Shown one piece after another: positions 9,637 to 18,326 of a stretch of 64,000 bases of DNA. The DNA is taken from the NCBI RefSeq assembly GCF_032911225.1, contig NZ_CP136600.1, positions 1,116,001-1,180,000 on the forward strand. The letters are read 5' to 3'. The DNA is from Thalassotalea fonticola. GTDB taxonomy: Bacteria > Pseudomonadota > Gammaproteobacteria > Enterobacterales > Alteromonadaceae. Each line of letters starts with the position of its first letter. Within the stretch, counting starts at the first letter, position 1. Made by a program: the position numbers and the translations under genes. The notes beneath the pieces were generated by a model, which worked only from the letters and a program-made list of their open reading frames with translations, ran no database searches and had not been told where the DNA came from.

Positions 9637-10481
9637 TAACGCTCACCACGATGCATGAACGCTAGCTTTTCAAATAAATGTACATCTTGCTCATTCTTTA
9701 ATAATGCGCCATGTAATGGTGGGATAGATTTTTTCTGACTGGTTTGATGCAGCACTTCTGTCGGGATATCTTCGGCAACCAATAGTTTTAACCAATCAAT
9801 GAGTTCTGATGTAGATGGCTTTTTCTTTAAACCGGGTATGTCTCTAAGGTTAAAAAATACCGCTAACGCTTCATCGAGTAAGGTTTGTTTTAAACCGTCA
9901 AAATGCACATCGACAATGCTTTGCATTTCATCTTTTTCAGGAAACTTAATGTAATGAAAAAAACAACGACGTAAAAACGCATCGGGCAGCTCTTTTTCAT
10001 TATTAGAAGTAATAATTACAATTGGCCGTTGCTTTGCTACGACTTTCTCTTGGGTTTCATAAACGTAAAATTCCATTTTATCGAGTTCTAACAGCAAGTC
10101 GTTCGGAAATTCAATATCAGCTTTATCTATTTCATCAATCAGTAATACAGGGCGCTTGTCTGCAGTAAAGGCCTGCCATAGCTTACCCTTAATTATGTAG
10201 TTACTGATGTCTTTTACCCCCTCGCTACCTAACTGGCTATCGCGCAAACGAGAAACCGCATCGTATTCGTACAAACCCTGTTGTGCTCGAGTAGTAGATT
10301 TTATGTGCCATTGGATCAAATCGGTTCCTAATGCTTCGGCCAACTCTTCTGCAAGCATGGTTTTACCGGTGCCAGGTTCACCTTTAATTAGTAATGGTTT
10401 TTCAAGTGCTATTGCAGCGTTCACGGCAAGTTGGAGATCTTGGCTAGCGATGTAATTTTTGGTGCCTTTAAATGTACTCAT
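9636..10481 (-). CDS. MoxR-family AAA ATPase
   Basis: A 281-residue AAA+ protein. It has Walker A GEPGTGKT at about residues 36-43, Walker B VLLIDEIDKAD at about 110-120, sensor-1 region IVIITSNNEKELPDAFLRRC and a C-terminal lid region. This is the MoxR arrangement. It is first in a two-gene operon with the overlapping VWA gene. Expected role: ATP-driven remodelling or metal-cofactor insertion together with the VWA partner. Confidence 0.88.
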   Translation of the reverse strand: MSTFKGTKNYIASQDLQLAVNAAIALEKPLLIKGEPGTGKTMLAEELAEALGTDLIQWHIKSTTRAQQGLYEYDAVSRLRDSQLGSEGVKDISNYIIKGKLWQAFTADKRPVLLIDEIDKADIEFPNDLLLELDKMEFYVYETQEKVVAKQRPIVIITSNNEKELPDAFLRRCFFHYIKFPEKDEMQSIVDVHFDGLKQTLLDEALAVFFNLRDIPGLKKKPSTSELIDWLKLLVAEDIPTEVLHQTSQKKSIPPLHGALLKNEQDVHLFEKLAFMHRGER

Positions 10482-10630
10482 GGGATCCTTGAAAATTTAA
10501 TAAACATATTAAAACAAACAGTTATTAGTTATATCGTTCTATTACTTTCGAAAATATGAAAACGGTGTAATCTTAACTACAATTAACGCAAATATTAACG
10601 CGATTTAACCGATTTTCAAAGGACTAAACC

Positions 10631-11599
10631 ATGACAAACTTATTTCAAAACAACCCAGATACTATTGGCCAAACGCCTTTAGTAAAATTAAACAATGTTA
10701 CTGGTGGTAATGTATTCGCAAAAATTGAAGCGAGAAACCCTAGTTTCAGTGTGAAATGTCGTATTGGCGCAAACATGATTTGGGATGCTGAGAAAAAAGG
10801 AACTCTTAAAAAAGGCATTACCATAGTTGAACCAACCAGTGGTAATACCGGTATTGCTTTAGCGTTTGTAGCCGCATCTAAAGGTTATGACCTAATTCTT
10901 ACTATGCCACATACCATGAGTTTAGAGCGTCGTAAGCTATTAGTTGCATTAGGGGCAAAACTTGAACTAACTGATGGCGCAAAAGGCATGAAAGGCGCTA
11001 TCGATAAAGCCGAAGAAATTAAAGCTCAAGATCCAAATAAGTATTTAATTTTAGGTCAATTTGATAACCCGGCAAACCCAGAAATTCATGAACTAACGAC
11101 TGGCCCTGAAATTTGGGATGATTTAGAAGGTAAAGTTGATATTTTTGTAGCAGGTGTAGGTACTGGCGGTACTATTACAGGTGTTAGTCGTTATATTAAA
11201 AACACTAAAGGTAAAGCATTACAATCAGTTGCCGTTGAGCCAGAAGACTCGCCAGTAATTGGACAAAAATTAGCAGGTGAAGAATTAACGCCGGGTCCAC
11301 ATAAAATTCAAGGTATCGGCGCAGGTTTCATTCCAGGTAACCTGGATCTTTCAATCATTGACTCAGTTGAACGTGTTTCAAATGATGATTCAATGGCAAT
11401 GGCACACCGTTTAATGAAAGAAGAAGGTATTTTAGCTGGAATTTCATCAGGTGCCGCAGTTGTAGCAGCTAAACGTTTAGCTGAAAAGCCTGAAAATGCT
11501 GATAAAAATATTGTAGTGATATTAGCCAGCTCTGCAGAGCGCTATTTATCAAGCCCTCTGTTCTCAGATACATTCACTGACGCTGAACTTTCACAGTAA
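10631..11599 (+). CDS. cysK: Cysteine synthase A
   Basis: A 322-residue PLP enzyme (O-acetylserine sulfhydrylase) making cysteine from O-acetylserine and sulfide. The PLP lysine is in [11 protein letters not shown] (about residue 43), the substrate loop is [10 protein letters not shown], and the phosphate-binding glycine loop is [10 protein letters not shown]. It runs the full length of CysK from the [13 protein letters not shown] start. A consensus ribosome site (AAAGGA) lies 8 nt before the ATG. A perfect 20-bp hairpin after the stop separates it from ggt. Confidence 0.95.
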   Translation: MTNLFQNNPDTIGQTPLVKLNNVTGGNVFAKIEARNPSFSVKCRIGANMIWDAEKKGTLKKGITIVEPTSGNTGIALAFVAASKGYDLILTMPHTMSLERRKLLVALGAKLELTDGAKGMKGAIDKAEEIKAQDPNKYLILGQFDNPANPEIHELTTGPEIWDDLEGKVDIFVAGVGTGGTITGVSRYIKNTKGKALQSVAVEPEDSPVIGQKLAGEELTPGPHKIQGIGAGFIPGNLDLSIIDSVERVSNDDSMAMAHRLMKEEGILAGISSGAAVVAAKRLAEKPENADKNIVVILASSAERYLSSPLFSDTFTDAELSQ

Positions 11600-11608
11600 T
11601 AAAATATG

Positions 11609-11652
11609 AGGGTCAGAGTCAGGTTATTTGTTAATAACCTGACTCTGACCCT
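11609..11652. terminator. Perfect 20-bp inverted repeat between convergent cysK and ggt
   Basis: Arms at 11609-11628 and 11633-11652 are perfectly complementary, with a 4-nt loop (TGTT). The stem contains the GGGTCAGAGTCAGG motif that recurs in marine gammaproteobacterial intergenic regions. It is placed to stop transcription from both sides, although T-runs are short. Confidence 0.75.
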
Positions 11653-11657
11653 AGTTT

Positions 11658-13421
11658 TTATTGACTAAAAACTTTACCTTCTCTGCGCGGGTCCGCTCCA
11701 CCGATTAATTTATCTGTAAAGACCTCAATACCATGGATACCACTGTTTAAGTCTCTAACACTAACTTTATGACCCATAGATTCTAGCTGTAATTTATAAG
11801 CAGCAATGTCTGTGCCTTTCTCTAAAGTGGTAGCATCATTGCGATTAGTCACTTTAGGTAAATCGATGGCTGATTGAATATCAAGTTGCCAATCTAATAC
11901 GCCAACCACAGTTTGCGCAACATAGTTAATTATTCGGCTACCACCAGGCGAGCCAACAACCAATCTAAGGCTTCCATCTTGATTAAACACCATAGTGGGT
12001 GCCATAGAGCTTCTAGGGCGTTTAAATGGCTCTAAACGATTAGCGACAGGGGAACCGTTTACCATTGGTGCTAATGAAAAATCAGTAAGTTGATTATTTA
12101 ACAGAAAACCTTCAACAAATACCGCTGAGCCAAAGGCCATTTCAACACTGGTGGTCATTGAAATTGCATTACCTTCTCCATCAACAATTGAAATGTGCGA
12201 CGTTGATGGCATTTCTATGGCATTATCATTGGCAAGTTTTGCAATGTTTTCAAATTCTCCGGCTACAGCCCTGCCCATATCAAACTTTGACGAGATCAAT
12301 TGCCCACGTTGAGTTAAGTAATCTGTAGCAAGTAATTGCTCAACCGGTACGCTTACAAAGTCAGGATCGGCAATGTATTTTGCTCTATCAGCAAACGCTA
12401 ACCGTGAACTTTGAGTAAAAAGGTGCAAAGCCTTTGCATCATTAGCTGGATATTGCGCTAAGTTATGCTGTTCAAGTTGTTTTAGAATTTGAATTACTGC
12501 AACCCCGCCGGAGCTAGGCGGCGGCATCCCACAGACTTCATAGAGCTTGTATGCACCACAAATTGCTTTACTTTCTGTTGCCCGATAATTTGCCATGTCT
12601 GATAACGAAAGGCGTCCTGGAGCTATTGCAGAGTTTTGAGCGGCATGAACAATACTATTTGCTATCCAGCCCTGATAAAACACTTTTGTGCCCTGTTTAG
12701 CGATAGCTTTATATACTTTAGCTAATTCGGGGTTCTTAAGTAATGTTCCAGCAGTTACGGCTTGCCCGTTTGGGAAAAAATAATTGCTCGCTGCTGGTAG
12801 TTTTTGAATTCCTGGATTAAACGCCATTGCGACCAGTTTTGCCATACGAGGCGATACTATAAAACCTTGTTCGGCTAAATTTATTGCATCATCAAAGAGT
12901 TCTGACCATGGTAGCTTGCCGTGTTTTTGGTGGGCATCTTCTAACGCTTTTAATACGCCGGGGACGCCAACACTACGACCACCAACTACAGCATCAATCC
13001 AACGCACAGGGTTACCTTGTGCATCTAGAAATTGATCTTGGCTAGCGTGTTCAGGGGCAACCTCTCTACCATCAAAAGTAGTTAACTGCTTATCCGAATT
13101 ATTGAAATGTAAAATAAATGCGCCGCCGCCGATACCTGAAGACTGAGGCTCAACTAAAGTGAGCACCAGTTGCACAGCAATAGCCGCATCAATGGCATTA
13201 CCACCTTTTGCTAAAATATTAAAACCTGCTTCGCTCGCATATGGATTTGCTGCAGCAACCATATACTTTTTGCCTACTACCGCTTTCGATTTTTGTATGC
13301 CCGTAGCAGCTTCAGGCTCTCTATCTTCACGAACAACGCTATTGCTTGATTGTTCCACGGTACAAGCTGTTGTGAACATTAATAATGGGATAAGGGTAAA
13401 TAGTTTTAGCTTATTGAACAC
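11658..13421 (-). CDS. ggt: Gamma-glutamyltransferase, exported lipoprotein-like
   Basis: A 587-residue precursor that hydrolyses or transfers the gamma-glutamyl group of glutathione in the periplasm. The N-terminus has a lipoprotein-type signal with lipobox-like FTTACT. The catalytic threonine of the self-processed small subunit is in MPSTSHISIVDGEGNAISMT (about residues 409-428). Other family segments are SSGIGGGAFI, PPPSSGGVAVIQIL and GSPGGSRIINYV. Length is usual for GGT. It is followed with only 1 nt between by the DTW gene upstream, so the two are probably co-transcribed. Confidence 0.93.
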   Translation of the reverse strand: MFNKLKLFTLIPLLMFTTACTVEQSSNSVVREDREPEAATGIQKSKAVVGKKYMVAAANPYASEAGFNILAKGGNAIDAAIAVQLVLTLVEPQSSGIGGGAFILHFNNSDKQLTTFDGREVAPEHASQDQFLDAQGNPVRWIDAVVGGRSVGVPGVLKALEDAHQKHGKLPWSELFDDAINLAEQGFIVSPRMAKLVAMAFNPGIQKLPAASNYFFPNGQAVTAGTLLKNPELAKVYKAIAKQGTKVFYQGWIANSIVHAAQNSAIAPGRLSLSDMANYRATESKAICGAYKLYEVCGMPPPSSGGVAVIQILKQLEQHNLAQYPANDAKALHLFTQSSRLAFADRAKYIADPDFVSVPVEQLLATDYLTQRGQLISSKFDMGRAVAGEFENIAKLANDNAIEMPSTSHISIVDGEGNAISMTTSVEMAFGSAVFVEGFLLNNQLTDFSLAPMVNGSPVANRLEPFKRPRSSMAPTMVFNQDGSLRLVVGSPGGSRIINYVAQTVVGVLDWQLDIQSAIDLPKVTNRNDATTLEKGTDIAAYKLQLESMGHKVSVRDLNSGIHGIEVFTDKLIGGADPRREGKVFSQ

Positions 13422-13422
13422 G

Positions 13423-14022
13423 TTAGTTCCTTTCGTTTCTATTTTTGTTAGCCAGTGACAATTGAAATTGATTGAATTTAGTAAAGCTATCTAGCAACTC
13501 AGCATACTTGTCATTGTTACCTTCTAAGGCTATTAATGCATGTGCGCATGCTTCTAATGAAGATACATCACTGTCTTTATGATGCTTGCGAATAACATAC
13601 TGGCTTTTTATATTATTTGCCAGAGTGATTTTATTTAGTTGCTGCAAATTTGTTGATAACTGGTACATGCGATAGGCTTTTTTCCACGTACCATCCAGCA
13701 CAAGAATTATTGTTTGCTTTTGCATATCAGTAGATAGCTTACTTACTACTTGGGTATCTTCCGTAGGATAAAGTAATAAGACATGATTATTTACATCGTT
13801 AATGAGGCTATTTAGTTCTACACTTTCATCAAAGTTTTCACCAATAATAATATTGGAGTTTTGCAAACTTAAATGCGCTAGCATCGCTGTACCTTTAGCT
13901 TGCTTCTCTTCACTAGGATGTTGTAAGAATATAACCCTTACATTGTTTTCAATGTGGCAACATAAATTACAAATACATGTGACTAGCGGTCGTTGACACC
14001 TTGTGCAATACTGTCTGCTCAT
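13423..14022 (-). CDS. DTW domain protein, likely tRNA-uridine aminocarboxypropyltransferase
   Basis: About 199 residues, starting at the ATG at 14020-14022 (a TTG five codons upstream is the alternative). It has the zinc cysteines YCTRCQRPLVTCIC, the segment HPSEEKQAKGTAMLAHL, LLYPTED and the family signature LDGTWKKAYRM (D-G-T-W). DTW proteins such as E. coli TapT (YfiP) use SAM to put the acp group on a tRNA uridine; which tRNA is modified here is not shown. It lies directly upstream of ggt on the same strand. Confidence 0.85.
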   Translation of the reverse strand: MSRQYCTRCQRPLVTCICNLCCHIENNVRVIFLQHPSEEKQAKGTAMLAHLSLQNSNIIIGENFDESVELNSLINDVNNHVLLLYPTEDTQVVSKLSTDMQKQTIILVLDGTWKKAYRMYQLSTNLQQLNKITLANNIKSQYVIRKHHKDSDVSSLEACAHALIALEGNNDKYAELLDSFTKFNQFQLSLANKNRNERN

Positions 14023-14088
14023 AACACCGACAAGCAAAAGCTTGTTAAATAAAAATAATTAACCTTATTATAAACTTGAAAGTCCCCT

Positions 14089-14682
14089 ATGTTGAAGTTG
14101 TCTTTACCTTTTAATTCGCAAGCATTCACCTTGCCCTTATGTATTTTCATTGTTGCGGTAATTGTTTACTTGCTGCCTGACGGTATTTCAGAGTATTTAA
14201 TTTTTGATCGCAACCGGATAATCGATGGTGAATATTGGCGCTTTATCACTGGTCACTTTGCCCATACGAATTTCAACCACTTGTTATTAAATCTTGCCGG
14301 GCTAACTATGCTATGGGCGTTACACGGCGATCATTACAGCAATAAAACTTATAGCGTGTCATTTTTCCTTGCCGCGTTTATTTGTAGTGTAGGCATATTT
14401 TACTTGGTGCCTGACATGACACGATATGTAGGCTTGTCTGGCGTGTTACATGGCATCTTTGTTTGGGGCGCTATACTAGACATTCAAAAAGGTTGGAAAT
14501 CAGGCTACTTATTATTGATTGGTGTTTGGGGCAAAATCCTTTACGAGCAAGTATTTGGTGCTAGCGCCGATGTTGAAGCGTTAATTAATGCCTCGGTCGC
14601 AATAGACGCTCATTTATGGGGCGCTGTTGGAGGCTTAATACTACCGTTGATAATATTTACTCAAAAGAAAATAAAAAGATAA
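14089..14682 (+). CDS. rrtA: Rhombosortase (rhomboid-like sorting protease)
   Basis: A 197-residue polytopic inner-membrane serine protease. About six hydrophobic helices are visible. The catalytic serine is in YVGLSGVLHGIFVWGA, the catalytic histidine is probably in AIDAHLWGAVGG, and HFAHTNFNHLLLNLAG gives the rhomboid-type N-terminal signature. Rhombosortases process proteins carrying a GlyGly-CTERM tail so that they are anchored or secreted. No complete GlyGly-CTERM substrate is seen in the window; the truncated peptidase at 1-750 is a possible one. Confidence 0.85.
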   Translation: MLKLSLPFNSQAFTLPLCIFIVAVIVYLLPDGISEYLIFDRNRIIDGEYWRFITGHFAHTNFNHLLLNLAGLTMLWALHGDHYSNKTYSVSFFLAAFICSVGIFYLVPDMTRYVGLSGVLHGIFVWGAILDIQKGWKSGYLLLIGVWGKILYEQVFGASADVEALINASVAIDAHLWGAVGGLILPLIIFTQKKIKR

Positions 14683-14803
14683 CTTCCCAGGCGCAGCATT
14701 CTAGCTTTGCTTCGCCCCCAACCCCATAGAAAACCGCTTGAAAGTCGTTAGGTAAATAATACCGCCACAGTAGTGGCCATTATAGAAATGCGCAGTAGAT
14801 CTA

Positions 14804-15577
14804 TTAATTCTTAGAAACTGTCTCCGGAGACGATAGTCCTATACGGTGCACCCAAATTGAATAGTTCGTTTCGCTAAAGCTCTGACCATATTCTTCTAAC
14901 AATTCTTGTGCATCTTCTTTTGAATTCATTTGTTCACTTAAGCGCACAAAGAATGATTTATCTTGTGGCATCATGTCAGCATAACTTTCATGCCCAACCA
15001 CTAATTGCAACATAGGTTTACCTCCTATACGCCTATTCCACGACCAGCTTTCTGGCCATTGCATTTGTTTAGCAGCATCGCTTATCGCTTTAATAGATGC
15101 TTGCATTTCAAAGCGTTCACCTGGTTTTGGGTAAAGCGTATCAACCGAGAAATATTTAAAGGTCTTAGAGGTGTCCCAAGAACTATTATCGCTATCAACT
15201 TTACTGTAAAAATGTTCTCTGTGTTTAATGTATTTAAGGATATTTTCACGCCAGTGCTTAGATGTTTTTGCGGCCTTACTCCATTCATTATGGTCGCTTA
15301 TTTTGTCCCAATTAGTACAACATGCGCGTAAAACATAAGTATCAAGTTGATCACCAACTACTTGGGTGTATACATTCCAACTAACTTTCTCGCCTTTATC
15401 AACGCGGTATTGCATATGGGCCTTTAAACCTTTCTCAAAGGCTTTTTTATTCACATTATCGATTGTTATAACCCATACGTCCGTTAAAGGAGTTGCGTTT
15501 TCTTCTGAAGCCCTTGAACCAAAAGACAAGAGCCCCAAAAGCCAAATTAAAGATAAGCTTAAATGTAATTTTTTCAT
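14804..15577 (-). CDS. Secreted protein of unknown function, two alpha/beta repeats
   Basis: A 257-residue protein with a signal peptide ending in SFGSRAS. Two similar halves (residues about 30-130 and 140-250) each begin with a hydrophobic strand, continue into a helix, and carry a Trp-rich centre (VSWNVYTQVVG; WPESWSWNRRIGG). This is suggestive of a duplicated dimeric ferredoxin-like (ABM-type) fold. No catalytic motif or named homolog is recognised. It stands alone on the minus strand between the rhombosortase and the tRNA array. Confidence 0.6.
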   Translation of the reverse strand: MKKLHLSLSLIWLLGLLSFGSRASEENATPLTDVWVITIDNVNKKAFEKGLKAHMQYRVDKGEKVSWNVYTQVVGDQLDTYVLRACCTNWDKISDHNEWSKAAKTSKHWRENILKYIKHREHFYSKVDSDNSSWDTSKTFKYFSVDTLYPKPGERFEMQASIKAISDAAKQMQWPESWSWNRRIGGKPMLQLVVGHESYADMMPQDKSFFVRLSEQMNSKEDAQELLEEYGQSFSETNYSIWVHRIGLSSPETVSKN

Positions 15578-15794
15578 TATGTTCCCTAATACTAAGCGCC
15601 AGTTGATAAATTCATAAATGTAATTGATATAACTAATTTAAATCATTGAAATTACTATAGTTGATAAATTTTAAAAAAGAAACGAGGTTGAAAGAGACGA
15701 GGTTGCTAGAGACGAGAAATTAAGAGAGAGGGTTCGGTAATGTTTCGGTGTTTTATGAAAGCATAAGGAGACTGTTAGCATTTAACCGAAGACT

Positions 15795-15813
15795 AAAACA
15801 GCAAGCTGCTTTT
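15795..15813 (-). terminator. Possible terminator of the tRNA-Lys array
   Basis: On the minus strand, an AAAA-G-CAGC-TT-GCTG-TTTT hairpin (one bulge) lies about 115 nt downstream of the last tRNA. Its position suits the end of the array transcript; the stem is short. Confidence 0.4.
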
Positions 15814-15927
15814 CGTTTCTAGTTTCTCGAAGTAGATTTACGAAGTAAATTGAATGTTCTGATAAAATATTTTTAGGAAGTGAGAATTTTGAATATAAGT
15901 ACTTGTATCTACTAACCACTGAAGAAG

Positions 15928-16003
15928 TGGTCGGCCGTGAAGGATTTGAACCTTCGACAAATTGGTTAAAAGCCAACTGCTCTACCAGCTGAGCTAACGG
16001 CCG
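15928..16003 (-). tRNA. tRNA-Lys (TTT), copy 1
   Basis: 76 nt including encoded CCA. Acceptor stem CGGCCGT/ACGGCCG, D-arm TAGCTCAGCTGGTAGAGCA, anticodon loop CTTTTAA in stem TTGG/CCAA and T-arm GAAGG-7-CCTTC. It is the last transcribed copy of the array on the minus strand. Confidence 0.96.
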
Positions 16004-16035
16004 ATACAAGGGTATACTTTGATTTTTAAATGAAT

Positions 16036-16113
16036 TGGTCGGCCGTGAAGGATTTGAACCTTCGACCTATTTGGGTATAAGCGTTAAAAGCCTCGGCTTT
16101 TATTATACTCAAA
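16036..16113 (-). pseudogene. tRNA-Lys-derived hybrid element A
   Basis: On the minus strand the last 31 nt (T-arm, acceptor 3' strand, CCA) match tRNA-Lys exactly. The 5' half is replaced by a sequence forming a long hairpin: outer TTTGAGTATAA/TTATACCCAAA and inner AAAAGCC/GGCTTTT. CTTTTAAC is retained. No acceptor 5' strand or D-arm is present, so it cannot fold as a tRNA. A second element of the same design lies at 16398-16476. Confidence 0.7.
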
Positions 16114-16136
16114 ATTCCTATTACATTTTAATGAAT

Positions 16137-16212
16137 TGGTCGGCCGTGAAGGATTTGAACCTTCGACAAATTGGTTAAAAGCCAACTGCTCTACCAGCTG
16201 AGCTAACGGCCG
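16137..16212 (-). tRNA. tRNA-Lys (TTT), copy 2
   Basis: Identical over 76 nt to copy 1, with encoded CCA and anticodon TTT. Confidence 0.96.
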
Positions 16213-16269
16213 AATTCATTTTTTACAACAGCGTTTATATCACAACCTCAATCTTTTATTTAAAGAAAG

Positions 16270-16345
16270 TGGTCGGCCGTGAAGGATTTGAACCTTCGAC
16301 AAATTGGTTAAAAGCCAACTGCTCTACCAGCTGAGCTAACGGCCG
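16270..16345 (-). tRNA. tRNA-Lys (TTT), copy 3
   Basis: Identical over 76 nt to the other intact copies, with encoded CCA and anticodon TTT. Confidence 0.96.
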
Positions 16346-16397
16346 ATATAAACTTTACAAAACTATTTTTACTTTTCCTTAAAACAAGAAAAAGAAG

Positions 16398-16476
16398 TGG
16401 TCGGTGTGAAGAATTTAATCTTCGACCTATTTGGGTATAAACGTTAAAAGCCTAGGCTTTTATTTTATAATCAAAA
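16398..16476 (-). pseudogene. tRNA-Lys-derived hybrid element B (diverged)
   Basis: Homologous to element A over its whole ~78 nt, but its tRNA part has changed. The T-stem is GAAGA/TCTTC instead of GAAGG/CCTTC, so pairing is kept by a compensatory change, and the acceptor strand has lost complementarity to a Lys acceptor. The inner palindrome is a perfect AAAAGCCTAGGCTTTT. It lies between tRNA copies 4 and 3. Confidence 0.65.
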
Positions 16477-16493
16477 TCTTCGTCTTAAAAAAG

Positions 16494-16569
16494 TGGTCGG
16501 CCGTGAAGGATTTGAACCTTCGACAAATTGGTTAAAAGCCAACTGCTCTACCAGCTGAGCTAACGGCCG
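16494..16569 (-). tRNA. tRNA-Lys (TTT), copy 4 (promoter-proximal)
   Basis: Identical over 76 nt to the other copies, with encoded CCA. It is first transcribed from the promoter at 16613-16640. tRNA-Lys genes just downstream of cpoB are also found in E. coli, so the position is conserved. Confidence 0.96.
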
Positions 16570-16612
16570 CCATAGTTTTTTACATTGAAGTTGGTGCCTC
16601 AATGCGGGGCAT

Positions 16613-16640
16613 ATGATACTGATAATAATTATTAGTGCAA
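16613..16640 (-). promoter_or_regulatory. Promoter of the tRNA-Lys array, stringent-type discriminator
   Basis: On the minus strand: -35 TTGCAC (16635-16640), 16-nt spacer, -10 TATCAT (16613-16618), then a GC-rich ATGCCCCGC discriminator. A GC-rich discriminator is typical of stable-RNA promoters inhibited by ppGpp. The start would be about 35 nt before tRNA copy 4. Confidence 0.6.
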
Positions 16641-16788
16641 CAACAAATTTCAGTTTTTTGTAAAAATAAGTTTGTATGCGCAAAAAGAGAGCAGATAGAG
16701 CAAGTTATCGTCAAAGTATGCAATCAATTGCGCTCAAAAAACATACAGTAACGATAACTAACATGGATTTTAATAAAACTAAAAAAAA

Positions 16789-17538
16789 TTATAAACTAGA
16801 TAAACGAGCTTTGGCTAATTGCGCCGCAGATGAATCTGCATATTCTTTAATCAGTTGATTAAAGATCGTTTTCGCCTTTTGCGGGTTATTTAGCTTTTCC
16901 TCAACCATGCCTAATTTCAACATTGCATCACTTCGCTTGTTTGAATTTTCAAAATTATTGATCACATTTGAAAATTCAGTGCCTGCTTCATTCAACTTTC
17001 CTTTATTAAAAAGTAATTGCCCTAACCAATAATGGGCATTGGCTGAATAACTTGAATTAGGAAACTTTTGGTTAAACGATTGAAACTCAGTAATGGCCTG
17101 ATCGTATTTCTTCTGTTTCAAAACTAAATTAACCGCATGATCATAGGCTTCATTTTCGGTTAAGTTTGATGAGTAATTAACATTACTATTGTTGCCTGCA
17201 GCTGGAACTTTCGGCGCAGATTGTGCCGCTGCGAGCCTTCTATCAATTTCTTGATACAATTCACGCTGACGTTGCAGAATTTGATTAATAGTATAGGCCT
17301 GCTCTTCCGTAACACCTCTAAGCTCGCTGAGTTCAGTTTGTAGCTCATCTATTTGTTGCTGCATTGCGTTTAATGCATTGTTCCGAACCTGCAACGTACG
17401 TTGTAACGTAGTCACATCTGCTGGCTGTGCAGAGTTCACAGTTTGTTCATTGATGTCTAAAACAGGGGCTGGCTCAGCCGCTAATGCAGTTGTACTAGCC
17501 ATTACCGCTAAACCGAAAATGAGTTTATACGATGTCAT
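16789..17538 (-). CDS. cpoB: Cell division coordinator CpoB (YbgF), Tol-Pal system
   Basis: About 249 residues, starting at the ATG at 17536-17538 preceded by AGGA (a longer frame starts six codons earlier). Signal peptide ending in STTALAAEP. Residues about 35-100 form the trimerising coiled coil (TTLQRTLQVRNNALNAMQQ) and residues about 130-245 form TPR repeats (AHYWLGQLLFNKGKLNEA). The periplasmic protein links the Tol-Pal machine with PBP1b-dependent peptidoglycan synthesis. It is the last gene of the tol-pal operon, 200 nt after pal. Confidence 0.9.
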   Translation of the reverse strand: MTSYKLIFGLAVMASTTALAAEPAPVLDINEQTVNSAQPADVTTLQRTLQVRNNALNAMQQQIDELQTELSELRGVTEEQAYTINQILQRQRELYQEIDRRLAAAQSAPKVPAAGNNSNVNYSSNLTENEAYDHAVNLVLKQKKYDQAITEFQSFNQKFPNSSYSANAHYWLGQLLFNKGKLNEAGTEFSNVINNFENSNKRSDAMLKLGMVEEKLNNPQKAKTIFNQLIKEYADSSAAQLAKARLSSL

Positions 17539-17743
17539 TGAATATCCTATTACCAAAATTATTAATTTACTAAGTCAATACTAGTAAATATTTACTCATA
17601 TAAAAAGAGAAAAAGCTTGATAACCAATTAAATAATTAAGAATACAGAAAACTGATATTCTAATAAATTTAATCTGTTACAAGCTTTTTAACAGTATCTT
17701 CAATTAAACCAGTATATTTAAGGTTTAATTAAAAATTCGTCGA

Positions 17744-18286
17744 TTAGTATACTAATACAGCGCGACGGTTTTTAGCAAAAGCACCTTCTGTGCGGTCGCT
17801 AATAGCTGGTTTTTCTTCACCGTAACTAACGGTTTCGATTTGAGACGATAAAACACCAGAGTTTTCTAGGTATTTTTGCACAGCTTGAGCACGACGTTCG
17901 CCAAGAGCTATGTTGTATTCTGGCGTACCACGTTCATCAGCATGACCTTCAATAACTACACGAGCGTTAGCATTGCTAACTAAAAATGTAGCATGCATAT
18001 TTAAAATATCAGTTACTGAAGAATCTAATTTAGACGTATCGAAGTCGAAATAGATAGTGTTAGATGTTTGTAACTTATCTTGTTCTTCTTGTTTAATTTG
18101 CTCTAAACGAGCTACTTCTGCAGCTGCGGCAGCTTCAGCAGCTTGTTGCTCTGCTTGTGCTTGTTGTGCAGCTTGGTTAGCAGCTAATTCTGCTTCAGCT
18201 TCAGTTGTGTCATTTGAGCTACATGCAGCCATTGCCATTAATGGCAGAGCTACAGCAATGCTTTTAACAAGTTTATTTAAACGCAT
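17744..18286 (-). CDS. pal: Peptidoglycan-associated lipoprotein Pal
   Basis: A 180-residue outer-membrane lipoprotein. The signal has lipobox MAAC at residues 18-21. An Ala/Gln/Glu-rich linker (about residues 30-65) leads to the OmpA-like peptidoglycan-binding domain with IYFDFDTSKLDSS, VIEGHADERGTPEYN and NRRAVLVY. Pal tethers the outer membrane to the wall and is recruited to the septum by TolA/TolB. The gene is 40 nt downstream of tolB. Confidence 0.95.
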   Translation of the reverse strand: MRLNKLVKSIAVALPLMAMAACSSNDTTEAEAELAANQAAQQAQAEQQAAEAAAAAEVARLEQIKQEEQDKLQTSNTIYFDFDTSKLDSSVTDILNMHATFLVSNANARVVIEGHADERGTPEYNIALGERRAQAVQKYLENSGVLSSQIETVSYGEEKPAISDRTEGAFAKNRRAVLVY

Positions 18287-18326
18287 TTTATTTCCTTTTT
18301 TGAAATTTAAAATTAAATTATTTTTA

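Noticed and set aside
15782..16009. Reading frame on the minus strand overlapping a tRNA-Lys gene
   Set aside because: It is made mostly of tRNA sequence (ending in the conserved loop), has no ribosome site and repeats at 16471-16683 in another tRNA copy.
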